Shown: positions 38,784 to 48,106 of the stretch, piece by piece | Numbering within the stretch: the first letter of the stretch is position 1 | Layout of the letters: every line of letters begins with the position of its first letter | NCBI GenBank assembly: GCA_017302035.1 | Contig: JAFLEA010000014.1 | Location: 1 to 57,077 of the forward strand | DNA length: 57,077 nt | Direction: 5' to 3' | Source: Lysobacterales bacterium | GTDB taxonomy: Bacteria; Pseudomonadota; Gammaproteobacteria; Xanthomonadales; Xanthomonadaceae | Notes under the pieces: model-generated | What the model was told of the DNA's origin: nothing | Database searches by the model: none | The model's input: the letters and a program-made list of their open reading frames with translations, nothing else | Translations under genes and position numbers: made by a program

Positions 38784-38810
38784 GTAAAGCCGACTGACAG
38801 TGGGCTCTAC
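38784..38810. repeat. GTAG-type REP element after fabB
   Basis: Read on the minus strand the element starts GTAGAGCCCACTG and continues to CAGTCGGCTTTAC, forming an interrupted hairpin with the AGCC/GGCT arms. It matches the REP heads seen near thiE and the cysteine-synthase-like gene. The surrounding fabB/M3-peptidase gap (38693-38902) holds no gene. Confidence 0.6.
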
Positions 38811-38902
38811 ATGGGCGCCAGGAACGATCTGGGCCGAAGTGGGACTCCCTTGCAGTGGCTGCCTTGGACCGAAGTCAGGGCTTTTCGCAGTGGGCCAAGA
38901 CC

Positions 38903-40960
38903 TTAGGCCTCAGCCACCATGCCGTTATGGCGCAGCAATGCGTCGAGGCTGGGCGCGCGGCCGCGGAAGGCGGTGAAGTTCTCCAGCGCGCTGCGGCTGC
39001 CGCCGCGGGAGAGGATCTCGCGCAGGAAGCGCGCGCCGGTCTCGGCCAGGCGGTCCGGCGCCTCCTCGAACGCGGCGTAGGCATCGGCGCTGAGCACCTC
39101 GGCCCACTTGTAGCTGTAGTAGCCGGCTCCGTAGCCGCCGGCAAAGATGTGGCTGAACTGGTGCGGGAAGCGGTGCCAGGCCGGCGCCCGGTTCACCGCC
39201 ACCTCGTCGCGCACCCGCTCCAGCAGCCGCATCACGCTGTCCTGATCCGGGTCGAAGCGGCTGTGCAGCTCCATGTCGAACAGCGCGAACTCCAGCTGGC
39301 GCACGGTGAACATGCCACTCTGGAAGTTCCTGGCCGCCAGCATCTTCTCGAACAACGCGCGCGGCAAGGGCTCGCCGGTGTCCACGTGCGCGGTCATCGC
39401 CCGTACCCGCTCCCACTCCCAGCAGAAGTTCTCCATGAACTGGCTGGGCAACTCCACCGCGTCCCACTCCACGCCGTTGATGCCCGCCACCGGCAACTCG
39501 CCGACCGCGGTCAACAGCTGGTGCAGCCCGTGGCCCATCTCGTGGAACAGGGTGGTGACCTCGTCGTGGCTGAAGGTGGCCGGCTTGCCGTCCATGCCCT
39601 TGCCGAAGTTGCATACCAGGTAGACCAATGGCGTCTGGGTGCCGTTGGCGGTGACGCGGCGGTTGCGGCAGTCGTCCATCCAGGCGCCGCCGCGCTTGCC
39701 CTCGCGCGCGTACAGGTCCAGGTAGAACTGGCCGAGCAGCCGGCCGCCGGCATCCTCCACCCGGTAGAAGCGCACGTCCGGGTGCCAGACCGGCGCCTCG
39801 TCGGGCTTCACTGTCACCCGGTACAGGGACTCGATCACCCCGAACAGGCCGGCCAGCACCTTCGGCTCGGTGAAATAGCGCTTCACTTCCTGGCCGGAAT
39901 AGCTGTAGCGCGCCTGCTTGAGCTTCTCGCCGGCATAGCCCAGGTCCCAGGGCTGCAGCCCGTCCAGGCCCAGTTCGTCGCGGGCGAAGGCGTCCAGTTC
40001 GGCACGGTCGCGGCGCGCGAACGGCAGCGCGCGGGCGGCCAGGTCGCGCAGGAAGTCCAGCACCTCGGCCGGCGACTGCGCCATCTTGGTCGCCAGCGAG
40101 TAGTCGGCGTAGCTGGCGAATCCCAGCAGCGCGGCCAGTTCGGCGCGCAGGGCCAGGATGCGGTCGATCAGGCCGCTGTTGTCCAGTTCGGCCGGACCCG
40201 ATTCGGAGGCGCGCACGCCGTTGCCACGGTACAGCGCCTCGCGCAGCGCGCGGTCCTCGGCGTAGGCCTGCACCGGCAGGTAACACGGCATCTGCAGGGT
40301 CAGCTTCCAGCCGCGGCTTCCATCGGGCGCGTCGCCGTCCTTTTCGGCCGCGGCACGCGCGGCGGCCACCACCTCGGCCGGCAGGCCGGACAGGCGCGAT
40401 TCGTCGGCCACATGCAGCGCGAACGCGTCGGTGGCGTCGAGCACGTTCTGCGCGAACTTCGCCGCCAGCGCCGCCAGTTCCTCCTGCACCGCCGAGAAAC
40501 GCACCTTGGCCGCGGCGTCCAGTTCGGCACCGCCGAGACGGAAATCGCGCAGCGCGTTGTCCACCCCCTTGCGCCGGGCCGCGTCGTAGCCGGCGTACTC
40601 CGGCGAGTCCGCCAGCGCGCGGTACTGGGCGAACAGGGCCAGGTTCTGGCCCAGGGCGCTGCCGAAGCGGGTCACCTTCGGCAGGGCGTCGTTGTAGGCC
40701 TGGCGCAGTTCCGCAGTGTTGACCACGGCCTGCAGGTGCGAGACCTGGCCCCAGGCCCGCCACAGCCGCTCGGTGGCGTCCTCCAGCGGGATCGCGAAGC
40801 TGTCCCAGGTCGGCGGGGAAACCACCGAGGCGGCGTTCACCGCCGCCTCGGCCTGCGCCAGCAGGGTATCGATGGCGGGGCCGACATGTTCGGGGCGGAC
40901 CGCGTCGAAGCGCGGCAGGCCGGAAAGATCGAGCAGCGGATTGTCTTGCATGTCGTTCAC
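38903..40960 (-). CDS. prlC: M3-family oligopeptidase (PrlC/Dcp type)
   Basis: M3 metallopeptidases degrade short peptides, including cleaved signal peptides, in the cytoplasm. The 685-residue protein has the zinc motif HEMGH (473-477) with the third ligand Glu about 25-30 residues on, 'TQTPLVYLVCNFGKG' before it, and the substrate-closing 'FPHQFSHIFAGGYGAGYYSYKWAEVLSADAYAAF'. Length agrees with oligopeptidase A (PrlC) and peptidyl-dipeptidase Dcp; the absence of a signal peptide and general fit favour the cytoplasmic PrlC/Dcp group without separating them. An alternative ATG lies three codons in. Confidence 0.92.
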   Translation of the reverse strand: MNDMQDNPLLDLSGLPRFDAVRPEHVGPAIDTLLAQAEAAVNAASVVSPPTWDSFAIPLEDATERLWRAWGQVSHLQAVVNTAELRQAYNDALPKVTRFGSALGQNLALFAQYRALADSPEYAGYDAARRKGVDNALRDFRLGGAELDAAAKVRFSAVQEELAALAAKFAQNVLDATDAFALHVADESRLSGLPAEVVAAARAAAEKDGDAPDGSRGWKLTLQMPCYLPVQAYAEDRALREALYRGNGVRASESGPAELDNSGLIDRILALRAELAALLGFASYADYSLATKMAQSPAEVLDFLRDLAARALPFARRDRAELDAFARDELGLDGLQPWDLGYAGEKLKQARYSYSGQEVKRYFTEPKVLAGLFGVIESLYRVTVKPDEAPVWHPDVRFYRVEDAGGRLLGQFYLDLYAREGKRGGAWMDDCRNRRVTANGTQTPLVYLVCNFGKGMDGKPATFSHDEVTTLFHEMGHGLHQLLTAVGELPVAGINGVEWDAVELPSQFMENFCWEWERVRAMTAHVDTGEPLPRALFEKMLAARNFQSGMFTVRQLEFALFDMELHSRFDPDQDSVMRLLERVRDEVAVNRAPAWHRFPHQFSHIFAGGYGAGYYSYKWAEVLSADAYAAFEEAPDRLAETGARFLREILSRGGSRSALENFTAFRGRAPSLDALLRHNGMVAEA

Positions 40961-40977
40961 GTCATGGGAACCGGAAT

Positions 40978-41033
40978 GTAGAGCCGAACGCCGGTCGGCA
41001 CCTGCAACGGCGGGCCGCAGGCAACGGGTCTAC
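40978..41033. repeat. Inverted GTAG REP pair at the 3' end of the cysteine-synthase-like gene
   Basis: GTAGAGCCGAACGCCGGTCGGC (40978-40999) faces an inverted end GGGTCTAC (to 41033). The stop codon of the cysteine-synthase-like gene (minus strand TAG) is inside the right-hand GTAG. This is a second REPIN-like unit, shorter than the thiE-hemL one. Confidence 0.6.
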
Positions 41034-42133
41034 ACGTCGCCGCAGACAGGCAGGCCCGCCAATGCGCCGCCGGCCACCGCTTCGGCGATGGCACGGTCCG
41101 CGCCCGCCACGTCGATGCCGTGGCGCGCGTACCAGTCCGGGTCATAGTAGCTGTGCGCGTAGCGCTCGCCGCTGTCGCACAGGATGCTCACGATCGAACC
41201 ACCTTGGCCGGCCTCGCGCATCGCCTGCGCCGCGCGCAGCACGCCGACGAAGTTGGTTCCGGTGGAACCGCCCACCCGCCGGCCCAGCACCGCGCTCACG
41301 TGGCGCATCGCCGCCAGGCTCAGCGCGTCGGGCACCTTGGCCATCGCGTCCACGCAGGACGGGATGAAGCTCGGCTCCACCCGCGGCCGGCCGATGCCTT
41401 CGATCAGCGAGCCGCCGGGCAGTTCCAGCGCAGGATCGGCGCAACCCTTCCGTGCCGCGGCGTAATAGTCGTAGAACACCGAAGTTTCCGGATCGGCGCA
41501 CAGCACCCGGGTGTGGTGGCGGCCGTAGCGCACGTAGCGGCCCAGGGTGGCGCTGGTGCCGCCGGTGCCCGGCCCGCACACGATCCACTCCGGCACCGGG
41601 TGCGGTTCCTGCGCCATCTGCTTGAAGATCGATTCGGCGATGTTGTTGTTGGCGCGCCAGTCGGTGGCCCGTTCGGCGTGGGTGAACTGGTCCATGAAGT
41701 GGCCGCCGGTTTCGCAGGCCAGGCGCGCGGATTCGGCGTTGATCGTGCAGGCGCTCTCGACCAGGTGGCAGCGCCCGCCCTGGAACTCGATCGCCGCGAC
41801 TTTCTCCGGCGAGGTCGAGGCCGGCATCACCGCGATGAAGGGCAGCCCCAGCAGCCGCGCGAAATAGGCTTCCGACACTGCGGTCGAGCCGCTGGAGGCC
41901 TCGATCACCGTGCTGCCCTCGCGCAGCCAGCCGTTGGCCAGCGCGTACAGGAACAGCGAGCGCGCCAGCCGGTGCTTGAGGCTGCCGGTCGGATGGCTGG
42001 ATTCGTCCTTGAGGTAGACGTGGATGCCCGGATAGCCGGGCAGCGGCAACCGGATCAGGTGGGTGTCGGCCGAACGGTTGAAGTCGGCCTCGATCATGCG
42101 GATGGCGGCGGCCACCCAGGCGCGCTGGGACAT
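41030..42133 (-). CDS. PLP-dependent cysteine synthase-family protein
   Basis: A 367-residue fold-type II PLP enzyme related to CysK/CysM and to bacterial Cds1-like cysteine desulfhydrases. The Schiff-base lysine is Lys53 in '[14 protein letters not shown]', followed by '[28 protein letters not shown]' and the phosphate loop '[17 protein letters not shown]'. The extended C-terminus ('[21 protein letters not shown]') is seen in desulfhydrase-like members. Whether it makes or breaks down cysteine cannot be read from sequence. It is divergent from the alpha/beta-hydrolase gene. Confidence 0.87.
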   Translation of the reverse strand: MSQRAWVAAAIRMIEADFNRSADTHLIRLPLPGYPGIHVYLKDESSHPTGSLKHRLARSLFLYALANGWLREGSTVIEASSGSTAVSEAYFARLLGLPFIAVMPASTSPEKVAAIEFQGGRCHLVESACTINAESARLACETGGHFMDQFTHAERATDWRANNNIAESIFKQMAQEPHPVPEWIVCGPGTGGTSATLGRYVRYGRHHTRVLCADPETSVFYDYYAAARKGCADPALELPGGSLIEGIGRPRVEPSFIPSCVDAMAKVPDALSLAAMRHVSAVLGRRVGGSTGTNFVGVLRAAQAMREAGQGGSIVSILCDSGERYAHSYYDPDWYARHGIDVAGADRAIAEAVAGGALAGLPVCGDV

Positions 42134-42229
42134 GGGAGGTTCGGCACGGGGAGTGGGGCAATTCTACCGCCCTGCCCGGTTAGACTGTCCCTTCACGCGG
42201 ACGACCGCACTCGGGAACCCAGGGGATCG

Positions 42230-43975
42230 ATGATGAACGAGGCAACGACTGGCCCGTCCGGCCCGGCCAAGGGCGTGAAGGCATGGGCGCGGCGCCTGGG
42301 CCAGCGCCTGTTCGCCCGCCTGTGCAACCCCGGGCTGGTGCTGGCGGCGCTGTTCTTCGCCGCCTCGCTCACTCCCAGCCTGACCCCGCGCATCGTCGTG
42401 GCCCAGGCGGTGCTGTCGGGCCTGTGCCTGGCGGTCGGGTACGGGCTGGGCGTGCTGCTGTACTGGACCTGGCGCTACATGGAGTTGCCCCTGCCCGGCG
42501 ACGCCGGCGAGCCGCGCCGGCGCAAGCTCGTATACGCCGTCTGCGCCGCGATCGCCGGCATCGCCCTGTGGCGCAGCCAGCACTGGGAAAACGTGGTCCG
42601 CGAACTGATGCACCTGGACCCGGCCGGGCCCTCGCGGATGCTGTGGGTGGCGGTCGGGGCGGTCGTGGTCGCCGCGGCGGTGATCCTGGTCGGGCGCGCG
42701 GCCCTGATGCTGGTGCAGGCGGTGATGGGCTTCGTGGTAAGCAAGATACCGCGGCGCATCGCCCACGTGGCCGGTTTCATCGCCGGCGTGCTGCTGCTGG
42801 TGGGCCTGGTCAACGGCGTGATCCTGGGCTCGATCCTGGAGATGCTCGACGAGTCCTACCGCCAGCGCGACGCGCTGATCACGCCGGACATGCCGCCGCC
42901 GACCGAATGGGACAGCCCCGGCAGCGCGCAGTCGCTGGTGGCCTGGAACCAGCTCGGGCGCATGGGCCGCCGCTACGTCGATTCCCGGCCCACGGCCGCC
43001 GAACTGGCCGAGTTCGCCGGTCCCGGGGCCAAGTCGCCGCTGCGCGTGTATGCCGGCCTGCCCGCCGGCGAAACGCCGCAGGAACGCGCGAAACTGGCGC
43101 TGGAGGAGCTCAAGCGCGTGGGCGGCTTCGAACGCAAGGCGCTGATCGTGATCACCCCGACCGGCACCGGCTGGGTCGACCCCTCCAGCATCGAGGGCGT
43201 CGAATACCTGTTCCGCGGCGACGTGGCCAGCGTCGCGGTGCAGTATTCGTACCTGTCCAGCCCGTTGACCCTGTTCCTCGATCCGAGGACCGGCCAGGAG
43301 ACCGCGCGCGCGCTGTTCCGCGAGGTCTACGCCCATTGGCGCACGCTGCCGAAGGCGCACCGCCCGAAGCTGTACCTGCATGGCCTGAGCCTGGGCGCGC
43401 TCAACTCCGAGCGCTCGTTCCAGATGTTCGAGTTGCTGGAAGATCCTTTCGACGGCGCGGTCTGGGCTGGCCCGCCATTCGCCGCCAGCCAGTGGGCCGC
43501 CGCCACCCGCGCCCGCAACCCGGGCACGCCGATCTGGCTGCCGCAGTTCCAGGACAGCTCGCTGGTGCGCTTCATGAACCAGAATGGCACCTCCACGCCC
43601 GCCGGCACCCCATGGGGACCGCTGCGCGCGGTGTACCTGCAGTACGGCAGCGATGCCGTCACCTTCTTCGACCGCCATGGCTTCTTGCGCAAGCCCGAGC
43701 TGCTGGAGGGCCCGCGCCCGCCGGACGTGTCGCCCTACATGAGCTGGTACCCGGTGGTGACCAACCTGCAGATCGGCCTGGACACCTCGCTGTCGATGAG
43801 CGCACCGATGGGTTTCGGCCACGTTTATGCGCCCTCGCACTACCTGAACGCATGGCTGGAGGCCACCGGCGTCGACGACTGGTCGCCGCAGGAACTGGAC
43901 CGGCTGCGGCGCTTCCTCGACGACCGGCGCCGGGCGGAGCTGGCGGGGAGCGCGGACGAGACCGTGGACGGCTGA
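42230..43975 (+). CDS. Membrane alpha/beta-hydrolase (Abhydrolase_9 family)
   Basis: The 581-residue protein has an N-terminal membrane part with about four to five helices (between residues 30 and 205; 'LVLAALFFAASLTPSLTPR' is the family start) and a C-terminal alpha/beta-hydrolase domain with the nucleophile elbow 'LYLHGLSLGALNS' (G-x-S-x-G) and the late 'GFGHVYAPSHY' histidine region. The Abhydrolase_9 family occurs in actinobacteria and proteobacteria with unproven, probably lipase/esterase, function. AGGGGA precedes the first of two tandem ATGs. It ends 8 bp before the isoaspartyl dipeptidase gene, so it is probably in the cyanophycin operon. Confidence 0.85.
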   Translation: MMNEATTGPSGPAKGVKAWARRLGQRLFARLCNPGLVLAALFFAASLTPSLTPRIVVAQAVLSGLCLAVGYGLGVLLYWTWRYMELPLPGDAGEPRRRKLVYAVCAAIAGIALWRSQHWENVVRELMHLDPAGPSRMLWVAVGAVVVAAAVILVGRAALMLVQAVMGFVVSKIPRRIAHVAGFIAGVLLLVGLVNGVILGSILEMLDESYRQRDALITPDMPPPTEWDSPGSAQSLVAWNQLGRMGRRYVDSRPTAAELAEFAGPGAKSPLRVYAGLPAGETPQERAKLALEELKRVGGFERKALIVITPTGTGWVDPSSIEGVEYLFRGDVASVAVQYSYLSSPLTLFLDPRTGQETARALFREVYAHWRTLPKAHRPKLYLHGLSLGALNSERSFQMFELLEDPFDGAVWAGPPFAASQWAAATRARNPGTPIWLPQFQDSSLVRFMNQNGTSTPAGTPWGPLRAVYLQYGSDAVTFFDRHGFLRKPELLEGPRPPDVSPYMSWYPVVTNLQIGLDTSLSMSAPMGFGHVYAPSHYLNAWLEATGVDDWSPQELDRLRRFLDDRRRAELAGSADETVDG

Positions 43976-43983
43976 GGCCGGCG

Positions 43984-45162
43984 ATGAGCATGATCCTGAT
44001 CCGCAACGCGGACGTATACGCACCCGAGCCGCTGGGCCGCCGGGACCTGCTGCTCGGCGGCGGCAAGGTGCTGTGGATCGGCACCACCGGGGCGCCCGAC
44101 CTGCCCGCCGGCTTCGGCGCGCAGGTCGTGGACCTGGGTGGCCGCCGGCTGGCGCCGGGCCTGATCGACGGCCACGTCCATGTCACCGGCGGCGGCGGCG
44201 AGGCCGGCTTCGCCAGCCGGGTGCCGGCGCCGATGCTCTCGCGCTATACCCGCCATGGCGTCACCACGGTGGTCGGCCTGCTGGGCACCGACGACGTCGC
44301 CCGCGGCACCCGCGAGCTCGTGGCCCAGGTCAACGCGCTGCGCGAGGAAGGCCTGTCGGCCTGGGGATACGCCGGCGGCTACCACCTGCCGCCGGCGACC
44401 CTGACCGGCAGCGTGCGCACCGACCTGGTCTTCATCGACTGCCTGCTGGGCGTGGGCGAGCTGGCGATCAGCGACCACCGCTCCAGCCAGCCGACCCTGG
44501 ACGAGCTGCTGCGGATCGCGTCCGAAACCCATGTCGCCGGGCTGATGACCGGCAAGGCCGGCATCGTCCACCTGCACCTGGGCGACGGCGCGCGCGGCCT
44601 GGACCTGGTACGGCGCGCGCTGGACCAGAGCGAGCTGCCGCCGAGGGTGTTCAACCCGACCCACGTCAACCGGCGCAAGGCGCTGTTCGACGAGGCCATC
44701 GAACTGGCCCGGCGCGGCTGCAGCATCGACATCACCGCCTTCCCGGTGGCCGAGGGCGAGGACGCCTGGAGCGCGGCCGACGCCCTGGTCCGCTACCTCG
44801 ACAGCGGCGCCCCGCGCCAGCGGGTGACCGTCAGTTCCGACGCCGGCGGCTGCCTGCCGTGCTTCGACGAACAGGGGCGCGTGTGCAGCATGGAGGTGGG
44901 CCATTCCGGCGCGCTGATTGGAACCCTGCGCGAGCTGCTGGCCCGCGGCATCGCCCTGGAAGACGCGCTGCCCGCCTTCACTTCCAACGTCGCCGAGTTG
45001 CTGCGCCTGCCCGGCAAGGGCCGGATCGCCGCCGGAGCCGATGCCGACCTGGTGGCGCTGGATGCCACCGGCGCGATCGTCGACGTGTTCGCCGGCGGCC
45101 ACCCGCACCTGCGCGAAGGCGCCATCGTGCGACGTGGTACGTTCGAGACGCAAGACACCTGA
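43984..45162 (+). CDS. iadA: Isoaspartyl dipeptidase (IadA-like)
   Basis: IadA cleaves beta-aspartyl dipeptides; beside cphB and cphA the natural substrate would be beta-Asp-Arg released from cyanophycin. The 392-residue amidohydrolase has metal ligands His64/His66 ('GHVHVTGGGGEAG'), His198 ('HLHLGDG'), His227 ('PTHVNR') and Asp286 ('SSDAGG'), and Tyr133 ('GGYHLP'). The bridging carboxylated lysine of Escherichia coli IadA ('GVKCAISDHRS') appears replaced by glutamate here ('GVGELAISDHRS', Glu159), so the metal bridge may be a native carboxylate. It is 16 bp ahead of cphB. Confidence 0.9.
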   Translation: MSMILIRNADVYAPEPLGRRDLLLGGGKVLWIGTTGAPDLPAGFGAQVVDLGGRRLAPGLIDGHVHVTGGGGEAGFASRVPAPMLSRYTRHGVTTVVGLLGTDDVARGTRELVAQVNALREEGLSAWGYAGGYHLPPATLTGSVRTDLVFIDCLLGVGELAISDHRSSQPTLDELLRIASETHVAGLMTGKAGIVHLHLGDGARGLDLVRRALDQSELPPRVFNPTHVNRRKALFDEAIELARRGCSIDITAFPVAEGEDAWSAADALVRYLDSGAPRQRVTVSSDAGGCLPCFDEQGRVCSMEVGHSGALIGTLRELLARGIALEDALPAFTSNVAELLRLPGKGRIAAGADADLVALDATGAIVDVFAGGHPHLREGAIVRRGTFETQDT

Positions 45163-45178
45163 AACAGCGGAGCGATAG

Positions 45179-46018
45179 ATGCCAAGCAAGCCCGTCAACG
45201 GGGAGCACCGCGGCTGGATCATCCCGATCGGCGGCGCAGAGGACAAGGACACCAACCCGCGCATCCTGCAGCGCTTCGTCGAACTCAGCGGCGGCGACCA
45301 GGCCGACATCGTGGTCATCCCCACCGCGAGCCGGCTGAAGGAATCGGGCAACAACTACCAGGAACTGTTCCGCGCCATGGGCGCGCCTCGGGTCGAGGTG
45401 CTGGACTTCGATACCCGCCGGGACTGCCAGGAGGAAGGCCGGCTGGCGCGGCTGTCCGAGGCCAGCGGCCTCTTCTTCACCGGCGGCAACCAACTGCGCC
45501 TGTCCACCATCCTCGGCGGCACCCACGTGGCGCGCACCATCCGCCTGCGCAATGCCCAGGGCGTGACCGTGGCCGGCACCAGCGCCGGCGCCGGCTTCCT
45601 CAGCGAGCACATGATCGCCTTCGGCAGCGAGGGCTCCTCGCCGCGCGCCAGCAGCGTGCGTCTCGCGCCCGGGCTGGGCCTGACCAACCGCTTCGTGATC
45701 GACCAGCACTTCCGCCAGCGCGACCGCCTCGGTCGCCTCACGGCCGCGCTGGCCTACAACCCGTTCGCCATCGGCATCGGCCTGGACGAGGACACCGCCG
45801 CGTTCATTTCCCCGGACGACGTCCTGGAAGTCGAAGGCAGCGGCGCAGTCACCGTGGTCGATGCCCACGACCTGCAGTTCTCCTCGATGGCCCACGCCGA
45901 CGAGGACGACCCGGTGTGCATGCTCGGCCTGGGCGTGCACATACTGGTCGCCGGTGCCACCTTCAACCTGCACACGCGGCGGGCCTCGGCCGGAGGCCTG
46001 GCTACCCGCAAGACCTGA
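45179..46018 (+). CDS. cphB: Cyanophycinase CphB
   Basis: CphB is the intracellular exopeptidase that degrades cyanophycin to beta-Asp-Arg dipeptides. The 279-residue S51-like serine peptidase has the nucleophile Ser135 in GTSAGAG, preceded by 'GLFFTGGNQLRLS' and followed by 'LGLTNRFVIDQHFRQRDRLGRL' and 'IGIGLDEDTAAF', all as in characterised cyanophycinases. No secretion signal, so it is the cytoplasmic CphB rather than the extracellular CphE type. It lies between iadA and cphA, 21 bp before the latter. Confidence 0.96.
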   Translation: MPSKPVNGEHRGWIIPIGGAEDKDTNPRILQRFVELSGGDQADIVVIPTASRLKESGNNYQELFRAMGAPRVEVLDFDTRRDCQEEGRLARLSEASGLFFTGGNQLRLSTILGGTHVARTIRLRNAQGVTVAGTSAGAGFLSEHMIAFGSEGSSPRASSVRLAPGLGLTNRFVIDQHFRQRDRLGRLTAALAYNPFAIGIGLDEDTAAFISPDDVLEVEGSGAVTVVDAHDLQFSSMAHADEDDPVCMLGLGVHILVAGATFNLHTRRASAGGLATRKT

Positions 46019-46039
46019 TCCGGACAAGGAACACCCACC

Positions 46040-48106
46040 ATGCGCATCCTCGAACGCTCCGTCTACGTCGGTCCCTCGCAGCATGCGCACTTCCCGGTGA
46101 TCCGGCTGCTGCTGGACCTGGGCGAACTGGAGCAGTGGCCCACCGCGCGCCTGGGCCCGGCCTTCGTCGACGGCCTGGTGGCGGCCCTGCCCGGCCTTGC
46201 CGAGCACGGTTGCTCCTACCGCGAGCCCGGGGGCTTCCTGCGCCGCATGCGCGAGGACGAGGGCACCTGGCTGGGCCACGTGTTCGAGCACGTCGCGATC
46301 GAACTGCAGAACATCGCCGGCGAGGACGTCACCTTCGGCAAGACCCGCAGCGTCGACGGCCGCCCGGGCGTCTACAGCGTGGTCTACGAATACGCCCAGC
46401 GCGAGGAAGGCATCGCCGCCGGCGACCTGGCCCTGCGCCTGCTCTGCTCGCTGCTGCCCGAAGCCATCCGCCCCGAAGGCAGCGTGCCCGGGGACTGGAG
46501 CTGGGAGCAGGCGCGCGACGACTTCATCCGCTACGCCCAGCGCCGCGCGCTGGGGCCGTCCACCGCCTCGCTGGTGCGCGCGGCCGAGGAGCGCGGCATC
46601 CCCTGGCTGCGGCTCAACGCGCAGTCGCTGGTGCAGTTCGGCCATGGCAAGTACCAGCAGCGCATCCAGGCCACCATCACCGGCAAGACCCCCTACATCT
46701 CGGTCGAACTGGCCAGCGACAAGGAGGAGACCAACAAGATCCTCGGCTCGCTCGGCCTGCCCGTGCCGCGCCAGCACCTGGTCTCCAGCCAGACCGAGGC
46801 GCTCAAGGCCGCGAGCCGGCTCGGCGGCCCGGTGGTGCTCAAGCCCTACAACGGCAACCATGGCCGCGGCATCACCATCAACATCAGCGGCGACGAGGAG
46901 ATCCGCGCCGCGTTCGACGCCGCGCGCGAGCATTCGCGCTCGGTGATCGTGGAGACCTTCCAGACCGGCGACGACCATCGCCTGCTGGTGGTCAACGGCG
47001 CACTGGTCGCGGCGACCCGGCGCACGCCCGGCCACGTGGTCGGCGACGGCCAGCGCACCGTGGCCGAACTGGTCGAGATCGTGAACCAGGATCCACGGCG
47101 CGGCGTGGGCCACGAGAAGGTGCTGACCCGACTCGAGCTCGACCGCGAAGCCAACCTGATGCTGGAACGCGTCGGCTACACCGCCGACAGCGTGCCGCCG
47201 CCCGGCGAGAAGGTGTTCCTGCGCTCCACCGCCAACCTGTCCACCGGCGGCACCGCCACCGACGTCACCGACGTCATCCATCCCGACAACCGCGACATGG
47301 CGGTGCGCGCGGTGCGCGCGATCGGCCTGGACGTGGGCGGCGTGGACTTCATCAGCCCCAACATCGCCGAGAGCTACAAGAGCATCGGCGGCGCGATCTG
47401 CGAGGTCAACGCCGCGCCCGGCTTCCGCATGCACGTGGCGCCCAGCGAAGGCACCCCGCGCGACGCCGCCGGGCCGGTGATCGACATGCTGTTCCCGCCG
47501 GGCTCGCCCTCGCGGGTGCCGATCGCCGCGATCACCGGCACCAACGGCAAGACCACCACCGCGCGCATGCTCGCGCACATCGCCAAGATGGCCGGCTACA
47601 CCCCGGGCCTGACCACCACCGACGGCGTCTACATCGACGGCCAGCGCACGGTGGAAGGCGACATGACCGGCCCGGTATCGGCGCGGATGGTGCTGTCCGA
47701 CCCGCACATCGACCTGGCGGTGCTGGAGACCGCGCGCGGCGGCCTGCTGCGCTCCGGCATGGGCGTGCCGGAGGTGGACGTGGGCGCGGTGATCAACGTC
47801 GCCGCCGACCACCTCGGGCTCAAGGGCATCGACACCCTGGAGCAGCTGGCCGAGATCAAGCGGATCGTGGTCGAGGTGGCCCCTGCAAAGCGCCGAACCC
47901 GAGGAAGAAATGCACCCGATGCCTGTTGCCGGAAACCGTCCCTGGCGCCGACATCGACGCCAGCGGTATCTGCAGCCCCTGCCGCCAGTACGCGACTTCG
48001 CCACCGGGCCACTCGGCAAGCGCACCGCACCGGGATGACCTCGAGCGCACCTTGCGCGCCGCGCGCAATACGGCGGGCACTGCTTACGACTGCATCGTGC
48101 CGCTGA
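46040..48106 (+). CDS. cphA: Cyanophycin synthetase CphA, 3'-truncated at ~47880
   Basis: CphA polymerises Asp and Arg into cyanophycin with ATP. The authentic part is about 613 residues: N-terminal domain (about 1-160), ATP-grasp domain (about 220-470, 'GGPVVLKPYNGNHGRGITINI', 'EVNAAPGFRMHVAPSEG') for aspartate addition, and the start of the Mur-ligase domain with the loop 'ITGTNGKTTTARM' (about 497-509) for arginine. After 'KRIVVEVA' (47880) homology ends; the frame then runs 75 codons out of register through the next gene to 48106. Family members are about 850-900 residues, so the Mur-ligase C-terminal part is lost and arginine addition should fail. Confidence 0.93.
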   Translation: MRILERSVYVGPSQHAHFPVIRLLLDLGELEQWPTARLGPAFVDGLVAALPGLAEHGCSYREPGGFLRRMREDEGTWLGHVFEHVAIELQNIAGEDVTFGKTRSVDGRPGVYSVVYEYAQREEGIAAGDLALRLLCSLLPEAIRPEGSVPGDWSWEQARDDFIRYAQRRALGPSTASLVRAAEERGIPWLRLNAQSLVQFGHGKYQQRIQATITGKTPYISVELASDKEETNKILGSLGLPVPRQHLVSSQTEALKAASRLGGPVVLKPYNGNHGRGITINISGDEEIRAAFDAAREHSRSVIVETFQTGDDHRLLVVNGALVAATRRTPGHVVGDGQRTVAELVEIVNQDPRRGVGHEKVLTRLELDREANLMLERVGYTADSVPPPGEKVFLRSTANLSTGGTATDVTDVIHPDNRDMAVRAVRAIGLDVGGVDFISPNIAESYKSIGGAICEVNAAPGFRMHVAPSEGTPRDAAGPVIDMLFPPGSPSRVPIAAITGTNGKTTTARMLAHIAKMAGYTPGLTTTDGVYIDGQRTVEGDMTGPVSARMVLSDPHIDLAVLETARGGLLRSGMGVPEVDVGAVINVAADHLGLKGIDTLEQLAEIKRIVVEVAPAKRRTRGRNAPDACCRKPSLAPTSTPAVSAAPAASTRLRHRATRQAHRTGMTSSAPCAPRAIRRALLTTASCR

